Positions 15,744 to 15,880 of a stretch of DNA of 15,880 bases are shown piece after piece. The notes under the pieces are model-generated. The model saw only the letters and a program-made list of their open reading frames with translations, was not told the origin of the DNA and searched no databases. The position numbers and the translations under genes were made by a program. Numbering within the stretch: position 1 is the first letter of the stretch; each line of letters begins with the position of its first letter. Location: assembly GCA_030631445.1 (NCBI GenBank), contig DAOVLD010000015.1:1-15880 (forward strand), read 5' to 3'. Source of the stretch: Bacteroidota bacterium. GTDB lineage: Bacteria > Bacteroidota > Bacteroidia > Bacteroidales > VadinHA17.

Positions 15744-15880
15744 TTTCTAAATAAAAAGTGCCTCGGGGTTTCATTATTTTCCAATTAGTAAAATTTTCAT
15801 TTGCCTCCATACCATCGCCATAAATAATTTCATTAGCTGTAGTAATTGAAACAAATTTATCTGTATAGATCAATTTTTTA
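15736..15880 (-). CDS. lptC: LptC, lipopolysaccharide export protein, C-terminal fragment (partial)
   Basis: Only the last 47 codons lie in the window, reading in from base 15879 and ending with TAG at 15738-15736. The fragment contains LIYTDKFVSITTANEIIYGD followed by GMEANENFTNWKI and ends FYLENE. The order of a strand ending YTDKF, then a TTANEIIYGDGMEAN turn, then a closing W-K-I strand, is the C-terminal edge of the LptC beta-jellyroll in Bacteroidota. LptC is a bitopic periplasmic protein that passes LPS from the LptBFG transporter to LptA. The reading frame continues off the window, so the start and membrane anchor cannot be seen. It heads the minus-strand envelope group and overlaps the small membrane gene by 8 bp. 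Confidence 0.82.
   Translation of the reverse strand, partial: KKLIYTDKFVSITTANEIIYGDGMEANENFTNWKIMKPRGTFYLENE

Noticed and set aside
15265-15750. 161-codon open frame on the plus strand
   Set aside because: It lies antisense to the start of the CNNM gene and the whole 63-residue membrane gene. The CNNM frame carries clear family motifs, and the antisense product is a hydrophobic shadow of it.
1-15880. Mobile element, prophage, toxin-antitoxin or defence island
   Set aside because: No transposase, integrase, phage structural, toxin, nuclease or restriction gene is visible, and all long frames belong to cell wall, division, envelope or metabolic families.

Overview
The window looks like chromosomal DNA from a member of the Bacteroidota, probably Bacteroidales or Marinilabiliales-like. 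The DNA is visibly AT-rich. The MraY carries the extra loop typical of this phylum, FtsZ has a long tail ending in YLHDNVD, and an lptC / small membrane protein / CNNM transporter / PpiD group is present. A candidate -7 element matching TAnnTTTG lies upstream of ppiD, and clear Shine-Dalgarno sequences are scarce. The assignment is by family recognition only; no rRNA, tRNA or species marker is present.

Positions 35-11849 (+ strand) hold the core of a division and cell wall (dcw) cluster in the order mraY, murD, ftsW, murG, murC, ftsQ, ftsA, ftsZ, followed closely by a CGGC-domain cysteine-rich protein and a class I/II PLP aminotransferase. Gaps from mraY to ftsQ are 1-7 bp, with a 23 bp ftsW/murG overlap. 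The only large break is 253 bp between ftsQ and ftsA. It holds a 32-bp tandem repeat and an imperfect inverted repeat. Together these genes make lipid I and lipid II (MraY, MurG), add D-Glu and L-Ala to the UDP-MurNAc precursor (MurD, MurC), polymerise glycan at the septum (FtsW), and build the divisome (FtsQ, FtsA, FtsZ).

At 11836-11849 the aminotransferase and the oppositely oriented ppiD-like gene meet tail to tail with a 14 bp overlap. The - strand then carries, in transcription order, the 3' end of lptC (15880-15736), a 63-residue two-helix membrane protein, a CNNM/CorC-type protein with a CBS pair, and a 703-residue membrane-anchored parvulin foldase. All four point to the envelope. The 314 bp between the CNNM gene and ppiD is non-coding. 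It contains two arrays of degenerate 8-bp units and a plausible ppiD promoter.

I see no phage, transposon, CRISPR array, toxin-antitoxin pair or recognisable defence system. Most of the window is ordinary core genome. The less ordinary parts are the CGGC and aminotransferase genes attached to ftsZ, the non-consensus substrate motif of that aminotransferase, the uncharacterised 63-residue membrane protein, and the two repeat-bearing gaps.
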